NCBI GenBank assembly: GCA_904501955.1
Contig: CAJGCY010000009.1
Location: forward strand, 1 to 31,678
DNA length: 31,678 nt
Direction: 5' to 3'
Source of the DNA: an uncultured Akkermansia sp.
Lineage (GTDB): Bacteria; Verrucomicrobiota; Verrucomicrobiia; Verrucomicrobiales; Akkermansiaceae
Program-made: the position numbers and the translations under genes
Notes under the pieces: generated by a model
What the model was told of the DNA's origin: nothing
The model's input: the letters and a program-made list of their open reading frames with translations, nothing else
Database searches by the model: none
Shown: positions 16,340-23,648 of the stretch, one piece after another
Position numbering within the stretch: the stretch's first letter is position 1
Layout of the letters: each line of letters begins with the position of its first letter

Positions 16340-16954
16340 ATGGAAGCTGCAATATCCTCCATTCTGTTTTATTTGTTCGCGGCTATCGCCGTGCTGAGCG
16401 CCTTCGGCGTTGTGGCCTCGCGTAACCCCGTGACCTCCGCCATGTGCATGGCCCTGAGCTTTGCCTCCACCGCAGCCGTCTTGTTCGGCATGGGTGCGCA
16501 GTTCTTGGGCATTGTACAAATCATCGTGTACGCAGGCGCCATTCTGGTGTTGTTCCTCTTCGTGGTGATGATGCTCGACGTCAAGAGCGAGGAGAGCACC
16601 CTCTCCCGCCTGCCTCGCGCCATCCTCGGCGTGGTGGTAGCGGGCGTATTTGCCGGTATGGTCACCAAGGCTGCCCTGCTGCTGCCCGGTGCTACCGACA
16701 ACAAGTGCCCGGTGCTGAGCTTGTTCTGCGATGACTACTGCGCCACCACTACAGCCCAGACACCCGCGGAACCCGCCTACGGTGGCCCGCTGCCTGAGCT
16801 GAAAGAGGCCACGGATAAAGAAAACTCCGGCACGAAGGCCCTGGGTGAAACCCTCTTCACGCAGTACAGCCTCCCCTTCGCCATTCTCAGCTTTGCCTTG
16901 CTGGCAGGTACGGTAGGTGCCGTAGCCCTCGGCCGCAAGATTCGTAAAGACTAA
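16340..16954 (+). CDS. nuoJ: NADH-quinone oxidoreductase subunit J
   Basis: 204 residues, five TM segments. The signature IVQIIVYAGAILVLFLFVV (third TM, with the pi-bulge region and conserved Tyr) is clear. An extended polar loop of ~55 residues precedes the last TM; it has three Cys and many Glu/Pro/Thr. That loop accounts for the length above E. coli NuoJ (184). Fourteen nt after nuoI, no SD. Confidence 0.95.
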   Translation: MEAAISSILFYLFAAIAVLSAFGVVASRNPVTSAMCMALSFASTAAVLFGMGAQFLGIVQIIVYAGAILVLFLFVVMMLDVKSEESTLSRLPRAILGVVVAGVFAGMVTKAALLLPGATDNKCPVLSLFCDDYCATTTAQTPAEPAYGGPLPELKEATDKENSGTKALGETLFTQYSLPFAILSFALLAGTVGAVALGRKIRKD

Positions 16955-16971
16955 TCTACAGACACATCACC

Positions 16972-17289
16972 ATGACACCTTTAGCTCATTATCTGATACT
17001 GTCCGGCATCCTGTTCTCCATCGGATTGGCGGGCGTACTCATTCGCAAAAACATCATCGTGGTATTCATGTGCCTGGAGATGATGCTCAGCGCTGCGAAC
17101 ATCTCCTTGGTAGCGTTCTCCCGTGCCCAGGGCACGGAGGGCGTACCGGTGTATGATCCGCAGGTGCTTGCCCTGTTTGTCGTAGCCATTGCCGCGGCGG
17201 AAGTCGCCATCGGTCTGGCCTTAATCGTAGCTATGTTCCGCGCCCGCAAGTCGGTGGAGAGCACAGCCATCACCTCCTTGAAAGACTAA
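16972..17289 (+). CDS. nuoK: NADH-quinone oxidoreductase subunit K
   Basis: 105 residues, three TM segments, related to MrpC. Both proton-path glutamates of the family are present: one in CLEMMLSAANI (second TM) and one in AAAEVAIGLALIV (third TM). Length matches the family. Seventeen nt after nuoJ. Confidence 0.97.
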   Translation: MTPLAHYLILSGILFSIGLAGVLIRKNIIVVFMCLEMMLSAANISLVAFSRAQGTEGVPVYDPQVLALFVVAIAAAEVAIGLALIVAMFRARKSVESTAITSLKD

Positions 17290-17308
17290 CCCCTGATTCC
17301 CATCAACC

Positions 17309-19267
17309 ATGATACAGAATCTTCCTTGGTTATTCCTCCTGTTGCCGCTGGCTGTGGCAGCCATTAACTGGCTTTGCTTCCGCGACAAGAAAGCCAGTGC
17401 CGTTGCACTGACTGTATTCAGCATCCTGCTGTTCCCGCCGGTCATCTTTGCCACAAAGCGCCTTCACGGGTTCTTCCTGAGCAAAGCTACCGGTCAGGGT
17501 TGCGCTGCGGCACTTTCCATCCTGTCCGCCATGGGCACGCTCGGTCTCTGCATTGCCTACCTGAACGGCTTGCAGACGGGCACGCCCGACACCTACACTT
17601 GGATGCCCATTGCCACGGAGGGCATGCCCTCCCTCGGCCTCGGCTTGGTCATGGATGACCTCGCCATGCGCATGATGTTGGTGGTAACCGGCATCGGCCT
17701 GCTGGTGCACTTGTTCTCCCTCGGTTACATGAAGGGGGACACCTCCAACCACAGCCGCTACTTTGCGGGGCTGAGCATCTTCATGTTCAGCATGACCATG
17801 ATTGTCATGGCCGACAACCTCGCTATGACCTTCATCGGCTGGGAAATGGTGGGCTTCTCCTCCTACCTGCTCATCGGCCACTGGTTCCACAAAGAAAGCG
17901 CTGCCGATGCTGCCAAGAAGGCATTTATCACCAACCGCGTGGGCGACTTCGGCTTCCTCATCGGCATTCTGCTGACTCTGGGCGCCTTCGGCACCCTCAG
18001 CTTTGCTGAGATGGACGGCGTTGCTGCCGGCATTCCCACTGCGCTACTGACGGCTACGGTACTGTGCCTGTTCTGCGGTGCTGTCGGTAAGTCCGCCCAG
18101 TTCCCGCTGCACGTATGGCTGCCGGACGCCATGGAGGGCCCGACCCCGGTATCCGCGCTCATCCACGCCGCAACGATGGTTGCCGCCGGTGTATACATGC
18201 TGGTTCGTTTGCAGGTCAGCATGGGTGAGGCCGCCTTCACGGAGACTGCTTGCGACGTCATCACCGCTGTGGGTGCCATCACCGCCGTACTCGCCGCACT
18301 GATGGCAGTACAGCAGGACGACATCAAGCGCGTGCTGGCATACTCCACCCTGTCCCAGCTGGGCTACATGGTCATGGCCGTGGGTCTGCTTGCAGGTGAG
18401 GCCGCCATGTTCCACCTTTACACGCACGCCTGGTTCAAGGCTCTGCTCTTCTTGGGCGCCGGTGCCATCATCGTGGGTTGCCACCACGAGCAGAACATCT
18501 GGAAGATGGGTGGTCTGAGCAAGCGCATGCCGCTCACCACGCTCTGCTTCCTCATGGGTACATTTGCCCTCATCGCTATCCCCGGCTTCTCCGGCTTCTT
18601 CTCCAAGGAGCTCATTCTGGACGCCGCGCTGGAGAAGAATCCGTTCTACTTCTGGGTGGGTGCCGGTGTTGCTGCGCTGACCACCTTCTACATGGCTCGT
18701 CTGTGCTTGGTCACCTTCTGTGGCACCGCACGTGAGCACGGTGCCGAGCACGCCAAGGACGGCGGTTTCTGCATGAGCTTGCCGCTGCTACTGCTGGCCG
18801 GTATGGCTGTGGTATCCGGCTACGGTTTTGTGGCTGACTACTTGGTACCCTTCGAGGGCTTCCACGCCCACGGTTTCGAGCTGGGGCTGCCCTTCTACGT
18901 GAGCATGGGCTCACTGGCAGTGGGTCTCCTGCTTGCCTTCGCCATCTACGGTTGCGGCAAGCGCAGCAAAGACCCGCTCTCCGGCAACTTCATCTCCAAG
19001 TCCCTGCGTGAGCGTCTCTACATCGACAAGTTCTATGACAAGGGGCTCATCGGCATCCTGCAGGAGTGTGGTGCCCGCACCATCGAGTTTGCAGACTCCG
19101 CCATCATCCGCGGTCTCTTCGCTCAGGGTGCAGCTTGGTTCACCGGTAAGATCGGCATGCTGCTCAGCTGGATTCAGGGTGGCTCACTGCGAGCATACTC
19201 CTTCATCATCGGCTTGGGTGTCATCGTAGTCATCTTCATTCTCGCCTACACATTCCCCTCACTCTAA
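17309..19267 (+). CDS. nuoL: NADH-quinone oxidoreductase subunit L (antiporter-like)
   Basis: 652 residues; the distal proton-pumping subunit with about 16-17 TM segments and the C-terminal lateral helix that runs along the membrane arm. Key residues are in place: Glu179 in GWEMVGFSSYLL (TM5), Lys261 in GKSAQFPLHVWLPDAMEGPTP (TM7), and Lys in FSGFFSKELIL (TM12). The HAATMVAAGVYML block is also intact. Nineteen nt after nuoK, no SD. Confidence 0.97.
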   Translation: MIQNLPWLFLLLPLAVAAINWLCFRDKKASAVALTVFSILLFPPVIFATKRLHGFFLSKATGQGCAAALSILSAMGTLGLCIAYLNGLQTGTPDTYTWMPIATEGMPSLGLGLVMDDLAMRMMLVVTGIGLLVHLFSLGYMKGDTSNHSRYFAGLSIFMFSMTMIVMADNLAMTFIGWEMVGFSSYLLIGHWFHKESAADAAKKAFITNRVGDFGFLIGILLTLGAFGTLSFAEMDGVAAGIPTALLTATVLCLFCGAVGKSAQFPLHVWLPDAMEGPTPVSALIHAATMVAAGVYMLVRLQVSMGEAAFTETACDVITAVGAITAVLAALMAVQQDDIKRVLAYSTLSQLGYMVMAVGLLAGEAAMFHLYTHAWFKALLFLGAGAIIVGCHHEQNIWKMGGLSKRMPLTTLCFLMGTFALIAIPGFSGFFSKELILDAALEKNPFYFWVGAGVAALTTFYMARLCLVTFCGTAREHGAEHAKDGGFCMSLPLLLLAGMAVVSGYGFVADYLVPFEGFHAHGFELGLPFYVSMGSLAVGLLLAFAIYGCGKRSKDPLSGNFISKSLRERLYIDKFYDKGLIGILQECGARTIEFADSAIIRGLFAQGAAWFTGKIGMLLSWIQGGSLRAYSFIIGLGVIVVIFILAYTFPSL

Positions 19268-19282
19268 CCTAATTTTACGACA

Positions 19283-20773
19283 ATGCTTATTTGGCTTATA
19301 TTAGTACCTGTGATTGCCGCCGCCCTCATCGGCTTGGCAAAGGCACCGGCTCGTCTCACGGCGATTGCCAGTGCAACATTCACGCTGATTATGGGATTGT
19401 GGGCAGTCATCAGCACTACGCTGAACCCGGACTGCGCTGAGTGCGCCTGCTGGTCCACCTTCGCCGGGCATGACTTGCAGTTCACACTGGCGCTGCCGCT
19501 CAGCCGCATCATGCTGCTGCTCTCCGTCATCGTCACCTTTGCAGCTATCGTGGGTCTCAACGCCCCGAGCAAAGATGCCGAGCGCAGCTGGAGCGTATCC
19601 GCCCTGCTGCTCTCCACGGGTGCCATCGGCGCGTTCCTGTCGGACAACATCATCTCCTTCTACGCCTTCCACGAGCTTGCCCTCATCCCGACCTTCGTGA
19701 TGATTGGCTACTATGGCCGCGGTGACCGCCGCACCATCTCTTGGACCGCTACGGTATACCTCGGCTTGGCATCCATGGTGCTGCTGGCGGGTCTGCTCAT
19801 GCTGTGCAGCCAGCTGGACGCCTGGAGCTTCAGCGCCATCAAGGCAGCTGTAGCAGCCGGCACGGTACCGACGGGTTGCTGCGTAGCCGGCCTGCTGCTG
19901 GCAGGCTTCGGCACCTTGGTGTCCCTCTTCCCCTTCCACTCTTGGGCAGCCCCGGCATACGCCAGTGCCCCCACGCCGATTGCCATGCTGCACGCCGGCG
20001 TGCTCAAGAAGTTCGGTCTGTACGGGCTCTTCACGCTGGCATGGGCATTCGGTCCTGCCTGCGAGAGCTTCTTCGGTTGCTGGAACGAGGTGCTGCTGGT
20101 ACTGCTGCTCGGCAACGTGCTGTGGGTTGGTTATGTCACCATCGCGCAGACTCGTTTGGATGACATGCTGGGTAACTCCTCCGTCATGCACATGGGCTAC
20201 ATCTTCCTCGCCTTTGCCGCTTACGTGGCACTGGGTGGTAACAATGAGCTTGCCTTCAAGGGCGCAGCCGTGTTGATGCTGGCACATGGTCTTACCATTG
20301 CCCTGCTCTTCCTCCTCACCGGCCAGATTGAGAAGCAGACCCGCACCTTGGAGATGGACTCCATGGGTGGCCTTGCCAACAAGCTGCCGGGCTTGGGCTT
20401 CATCTTCGGTCTTGCCGGTTTGGCCTCCATCGGTCTGCCGCTGCTGGCAAACTTCGCCGGTGAGTTCACGGTGTTCGTGTCCTGCTTCCAGGGCTGGAGC
20501 TTCGGTGAGCCGCAGTTCGCCTGCGAGTGGCTCAACACCATCTCCGGGTGGTTCGGTGGGCTGGGGCCGGTGCAGCTGGCTCTCGTCTTCGCCCTGTGGG
20601 GTCTTGTCATCAGTGCGGTTTACATGCTGCGTGCATTCCGCCGCATTTTTGAGGGTCCCGTAGGTTTGGCAAGCGAGCGCGCCACAGCTCTCAGCTGTGC
20701 GGACAAGTTCTCCGCCGCGTTCCTCGCCTTCTTCATCGTCCTCTTCGGTATCTTCCCCTTCATCGTTCTCTGA
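19283..20773 (+). CDS. nuoM: NADH-quinone oxidoreductase subunit M, atypical TM7
   Basis: 496 residues, about 14 TM segments, middle antiporter-like subunit. Glu131 in FHELALIPTFVMIGYYG matches the essential TM5 glutamate. The Lys in HAGVLKKFGLYGL (TM8) and the Glu in NFAGEFTVF (TM12) are also kept. TM7 differs: where the family reads about KxPxxPxHxWLPDAH, this protein reads LVSLFPFHSWAAPAY. The pump lysine (K234 in E. coli NuoM) therefore aligns with Leu212, and the PDAH block is lost. The assignment rests on position between nuoL and nuoN and on the rest of the sequence. The equivalent lysine is kept in the NuoL and NuoN of this operon. Confidence 0.94.
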   Translation: MLIWLILVPVIAAALIGLAKAPARLTAIASATFTLIMGLWAVISTTLNPDCAECACWSTFAGHDLQFTLALPLSRIMLLLSVIVTFAAIVGLNAPSKDAERSWSVSALLLSTGAIGAFLSDNIISFYAFHELALIPTFVMIGYYGRGDRRTISWTATVYLGLASMVLLAGLLMLCSQLDAWSFSAIKAAVAAGTVPTGCCVAGLLLAGFGTLVSLFPFHSWAAPAYASAPTPIAMLHAGVLKKFGLYGLFTLAWAFGPACESFFGCWNEVLLVLLLGNVLWVGYVTIAQTRLDDMLGNSSVMHMGYIFLAFAAYVALGGNNELAFKGAAVLMLAHGLTIALLFLLTGQIEKQTRTLEMDSMGGLANKLPGLGFIFGLAGLASIGLPLLANFAGEFTVFVSCFQGWSFGEPQFACEWLNTISGWFGGLGPVQLALVFALWGLVISAVYMLRAFRRIFEGPVGLASERATALSCADKFSAAFLAFFIVLFGIFPFIVL

Positions 20774-20794
20774 ACCCACCACTAACAGCATACT

Positions 20795-22276
20795 ATGGAA
20801 ACTTCAATCATCTACAACTGGTCCCAGTTTGCGGCTGAATTCACCCTGGTGGGTCTGGCCTCCGTCATCCTCATGGCGGACTGCTTCCTCAAGCAGATGC
20901 CCAAGAGCTACTACGCCCTGCTCGGCGCAGCCGGTGCCATCGTAGCAGCTTGCTTCATGCACAATGACGGGTACCACAACCAGTTCAGCGTTATCGCAGC
21001 AGTTGCTACGGGGCTTACCCTGCTGCTGGCTTACGACTACCGCAAGGTAACTTGTGAGGCTGTGTCCGGCACGGACAGTGAGGAGGGCTCCAGCGAGCTC
21101 TACGCCCTGCCGCTCATTGCCTGCGCCGGCATTTGCGCCCTCACTCAGGCAAAGGACATCATCATGCTCTTCGTGAGCTTGGAGGTAGTAACCCTCAGCT
21201 CCTACGTGCTGGCCGGTTACTTCCGCCGCAATCAGGGCTCAATCGAGGCCGGTGTGAAGTACCTCATCCTCGGTGCCATGAGCACGGGGCTTCTGGTATT
21301 CGGTGCTGCTTGGTACTACGGTACCACCGGCAGCTTCGAGCTGAGCGCCACCGTTGTACAGAACATGTTCTTCGTGGCAGAGCCTGCCATGAGCGTGGGC
21401 TTCTTCCTGGGCTTGGGCATGCTGCTGTGCGGCGCCCTGTTCAAGGCCGGTTCCGCCCCCATGCACATTTGGATTCCGGATGTGTACCAGGGTGCGCCCA
21501 CGCCGGTATCCGCCTTCTTGGCCGTGGCCTCCAAGGCAGCCGGTTTCGCCGTTCTCTGCCTGCTGGTTCTTCCCTTCACCGCGGTGCTGACCGCTCAGAC
21601 GGATATTGCCACCTGCGAGTATGTGCAGAACTGCTCCCTCAACTTGGTACAGTGCTTGGCCATCCTCTGCGGCCTTACCCTGCTCATCGGTAACCTCGGC
21701 GCCATTGGTCAGACGAATGCCAAGCGCCTGCTCGGTTACTCCTCCATCGGCCAGGCCGGTTTCATCATGATTTTCTTGGTGAACATGGCTGACACCACCG
21801 CCATGCAGAGCGTAGCAAGCTACCTCACCGCTTACATGCTGGCTACCATGGCTGCGTTCTTCGCCATCGCCATGGTGCGCACGCAGCGCGGCAGCGAGGA
21901 GATTTCCGCCTTCCGCGCCCTCGGCAAGACCAACCCCTGCGTGGCATTCTTCATCACGGTGGCATTCGCCTCCTTGGCCGGTGTACCGCTTACCTATGGT
22001 TTCATCGCCAAGTTCGACTCCTTCCGCTCCATGATTGAAGCCATGCAGTACTGGGACATCCAGCTGTGGCTCACGCCGCTGATGGGCATCATGGTGCTGT
22101 GCGCCACGGCAGGTTTCTACTACTACTTCAAGGTCATCCGCGAGATGTACTGGGAGAAGCCGCAGCCCGCCGACAAGCCGCTGCAGGTACCGGTGGTAAC
22201 CGCCGGTGTGCTGGCAGGTTGCGCCATCCTGCTCATCGCTCTCGGCACTTGGCCGCTGCTCACGGGCAACCTGTAA
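20795..22276 (+). CDS. nuoN: NADH-quinone oxidoreductase subunit N (antiporter-like)
   Basis: 493 residues, about 14 TM segments, the antiporter-like subunit nearest NuoK. FVSLEVVTLSSYVLAGYFR carries the TM5 Glu. LFKAGSAPMHIWIPDVYQGAPTPVSAFLAVASKAAG is the TM7-8 region with both lysines (quoted in part: FKAGSAPMH and VASKAAG). KFDSFRSMIEA marks TM12. Length matches the family. Last gene of the operon; a strong terminator begins 30 nt after the stop. Confidence 0.96.
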   Translation: METSIIYNWSQFAAEFTLVGLASVILMADCFLKQMPKSYYALLGAAGAIVAACFMHNDGYHNQFSVIAAVATGLTLLLAYDYRKVTCEAVSGTDSEEGSSELYALPLIACAGICALTQAKDIIMLFVSLEVVTLSSYVLAGYFRRNQGSIEAGVKYLILGAMSTGLLVFGAAWYYGTTGSFELSATVVQNMFFVAEPAMSVGFFLGLGMLLCGALFKAGSAPMHIWIPDVYQGAPTPVSAFLAVASKAAGFAVLCLLVLPFTAVLTAQTDIATCEYVQNCSLNLVQCLAILCGLTLLIGNLGAIGQTNAKRLLGYSSIGQAGFIMIFLVNMADTTAMQSVASYLTAYMLATMAAFFAIAMVRTQRGSEEISAFRALGKTNPCVAFFITVAFASLAGVPLTYGFIAKFDSFRSMIEAMQYWDIQLWLTPLMGIMVLCATAGFYYYFKVIREMYWEKPQPADKPLQVPVVTAGVLAGCAILLIALGTWPLLTGNL

Positions 22277-22290
22277 AGCCCGCCTACGGC

Positions 22291-22304
22291 AAGTAAACTT
22301 ACTT
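22291..22304. repeat. Small palindrome just before the nuo terminator
   Basis: AAGTAA-AC-TTACTT, perfect 6-bp arms with a 2-bp AC centre. It has the same geometry and centre as the element at 9251-9264, but the arms differ. Possibly chance. Confidence 0.25.
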
Positions 22305-22305
22305 C

Positions 22306-22341
22306 AACCGCTGCTCCTCACGGGGCGGCGGTTCTTGTTTT
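22306..22341 (+). terminator. Rho-independent terminator of the nuo operon
   Basis: A 12-bp stem (22306-22317 with 22322-22333, two G-U pairs) and a 4-nt loop are followed by CTTGTTTT. It ends the nuo transcript, so the next gene needs its own promoter. Confidence 0.85.
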
Positions 22342-22345
22342 ATGC

Positions 22346-22374
22346 TTGCTTTACCTCAGCACATGTGTTACAAC
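22346..22374 (+). promoter_or_regulatory. Putative promoter of the MBL-fold gene
   Basis: TTGCTT (22346-22351), a 17-bp spacer and TACAAC (22369-22374) with a TG extension just upstream. The -10 ends 6 bp before the ATG at 22381. Hexamers are only moderately good, but the geometry matches the other start-proximal promoters in this window. Confidence 0.4.
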
Positions 22375-22380
22375 GAAACC

Positions 22381-23532
22381 ATGCCGCACGAACCGCAGAT
22401 TAGCAGCGATGACAGCTCCGCCCTTCAGGGGAAAAAGCTGCCGCGCCGGCGCTTTCTGAAAGGGCTGGCCGGGGTGGCCGTGTTGGCAGCCATCGGTAAG
22501 GGCGTAGACCTCCTGCTGCCCATGACCATCTGCCGCCCGGGGGAATGGAACGGCCCCGTTACGGATCATTTCGACGGCATGTACTTCTACAATCCGGAGC
22601 ACGCCAACCGCCACAAAACAAACAAGGCATCCTCCATCTTCGGCTGGTTCTTCCGCAAGCGAATCAAGGGCGAATACCCCATCGTGCAAGCGAACACCCA
22701 CCGCCCGCAATTAGCCCCCGAGGTGAATGGTGCGGACTGGGAAGTCACCATGGTCAATCACTCCACCATGCTGGTTCGCGTCGGTGGGCTGAACATCCTG
22801 ACAGACCCCGTTTGGAGTGACTGCACCAGCCCCGTTCAATGGGCGGGGCCCAAGCGCACACGCCCCGTGGGCATCGCATGGGAGGAGCTACCGCGCATCG
22901 ATGTTTGCCTCATCTCCCATGACCATTACGACCACTTCGACGCCGCGACACTGAAAAAACTTTACGCTCGCGACAACCCGCTATTCATCGTCCCTCTCGG
23001 GCTCAAAAGCCTGCTGCAATACCACACGGACGCCGCCCCCCGCTGCGAGGAAAAAGACTGGTGGGACACCGTGCAGCTCAGCCCGAGCGTAAGCTGCACC
23101 CTCACCCCTGCCCTGCACTGGAGCCGCCGCTACCGCTCCGCAGCGAGTGGCAACCGATCCCTCTGGTGCGGTTTCTTCATGCAGGTGAAGGGCGGTCCCT
23201 CCGTCTACTTTGCGGGTGATACCGCCGCCGGTACCATTTTCGACACAATCCGCCGGCGCTTGGGCGCCCCCACCCTCGCACTGCTCCCCATCGGCGCCTA
23301 CCGCCCGGACTGGATTCGCACCCACCACACCAACCCGGCGGATGCCGTACAAGTATTTCGCCAACTGCAGGCACAACAAGCCATCGCCTGCCATTTCGGC
23401 ACTTGGCAGCTGGCGGATGAGGGCTACCAAGAAACACTCGGCGACCTCGCCACCGCCCTACGCGAGGCAGGCATCCCCCCACACCTTTTCCCCGCCCCGG
23501 ACAACGGTCAAACGCTGCGAGGAACAGCATAA
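22381..23532 (+). CDS. Tat-signal-like MBL-fold hydrolase (NAPE-PLD/UlaG-like)
   Basis: 383 residues from this start. A twin-arginine-like motif PRRRFLKGLAG near residue 22 is followed by a hydrophobic stretch, so it is probably exported folded or membrane-anchored. The mature part opens with HFDGMYFYNP, a hallmark of the NAPE-PLD-like branch of the metallo-beta-lactamase superfamily. The metal-binding motif SHDHYDHFD (HxHxDH) follows, with later ligand regions ALHWSRR, FAGDTAAG and CHFGTW. Known relatives hydrolyse phosphodiesters such as N-acyl phosphatidylethanolamines, but the substrate here is unknown. An in-frame ATG at 22342 would add 13 residues but directly abuts the nuo terminator and precedes the putative promoter, so I prefer 22381. 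Confidence 0.87.
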   Translation: MPHEPQISSDDSSALQGKKLPRRRFLKGLAGVAVLAAIGKGVDLLLPMTICRPGEWNGPVTDHFDGMYFYNPEHANRHKTNKASSIFGWFFRKRIKGEYPIVQANTHRPQLAPEVNGADWEVTMVNHSTMLVRVGGLNILTDPVWSDCTSPVQWAGPKRTRPVGIAWEELPRIDVCLISHDHYDHFDAATLKKLYARDNPLFIVPLGLKSLLQYHTDAAPRCEEKDWWDTVQLSPSVSCTLTPALHWSRRYRSAASGNRSLWCGFFMQVKGGPSVYFAGDTAAGTIFDTIRRRLGAPTLALLPIGAYRPDWIRTHHTNPADAVQVFRQLQAQQAIACHFGTWQLADEGYQETLGDLATALREAGIPPHLFPAPDNGQTLRGTA

Positions 23533-23578
23533 AATCCGCGCCCCCCTTCATTTAGCCCCCCAACAAAGCACTATATGC

Positions 23579-23607
23579 TTGACATGAGGTCGCTTCCATC
23601 CTATGAT
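23579..23607 (+). promoter_or_regulatory. Near-consensus promoter of the GTPase/DUF697 module
   Basis: Perfect TTGACA (23579-23584), a 17-bp spacer and TATGAT (23602-23607). It is the best promoter by eye in the window. It predicts a start near 23614 and a ~35-nt leader with no SD. Confidence 0.75.
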
Positions 23608-23620
23608 TCTCAGTATAGGA
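23599..23620. promoter_or_regulatory. Inverted repeat over the -10 and start site (candidate operator)
   Basis: TCCTAT (23599-23604) and ATAGGA (23615-23620), perfect 6-bp arms separated by 10 bp. They overlap the -10 box and the expected +1. The placement is typical of a repressor site, and no regulator gene is adjacent. It could also form a weak hairpin. Confidence 0.45.
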
Positions 23621-23648
23621 TAAGCAACCATATTCTCTCCATAGTATT

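Noticed and set aside
19301..20791. Open frame of 496 codons antisense to nuoM
   Set aside because: The plus strand encodes a recognisable NuoM; the antisense protein is a low-complexity Gln/Glu/Gly-rich product typical of a mirror frame. The same applies to long antisense frames over nuoD, nuoG and nuoH.
22342..22380. Upstream ATG that would lengthen the MBL-fold protein by 13 residues
   Set aside because: It directly follows the U tract of the nuo terminator and lies upstream of the putative promoter; the Tat-like signal is complete without it.
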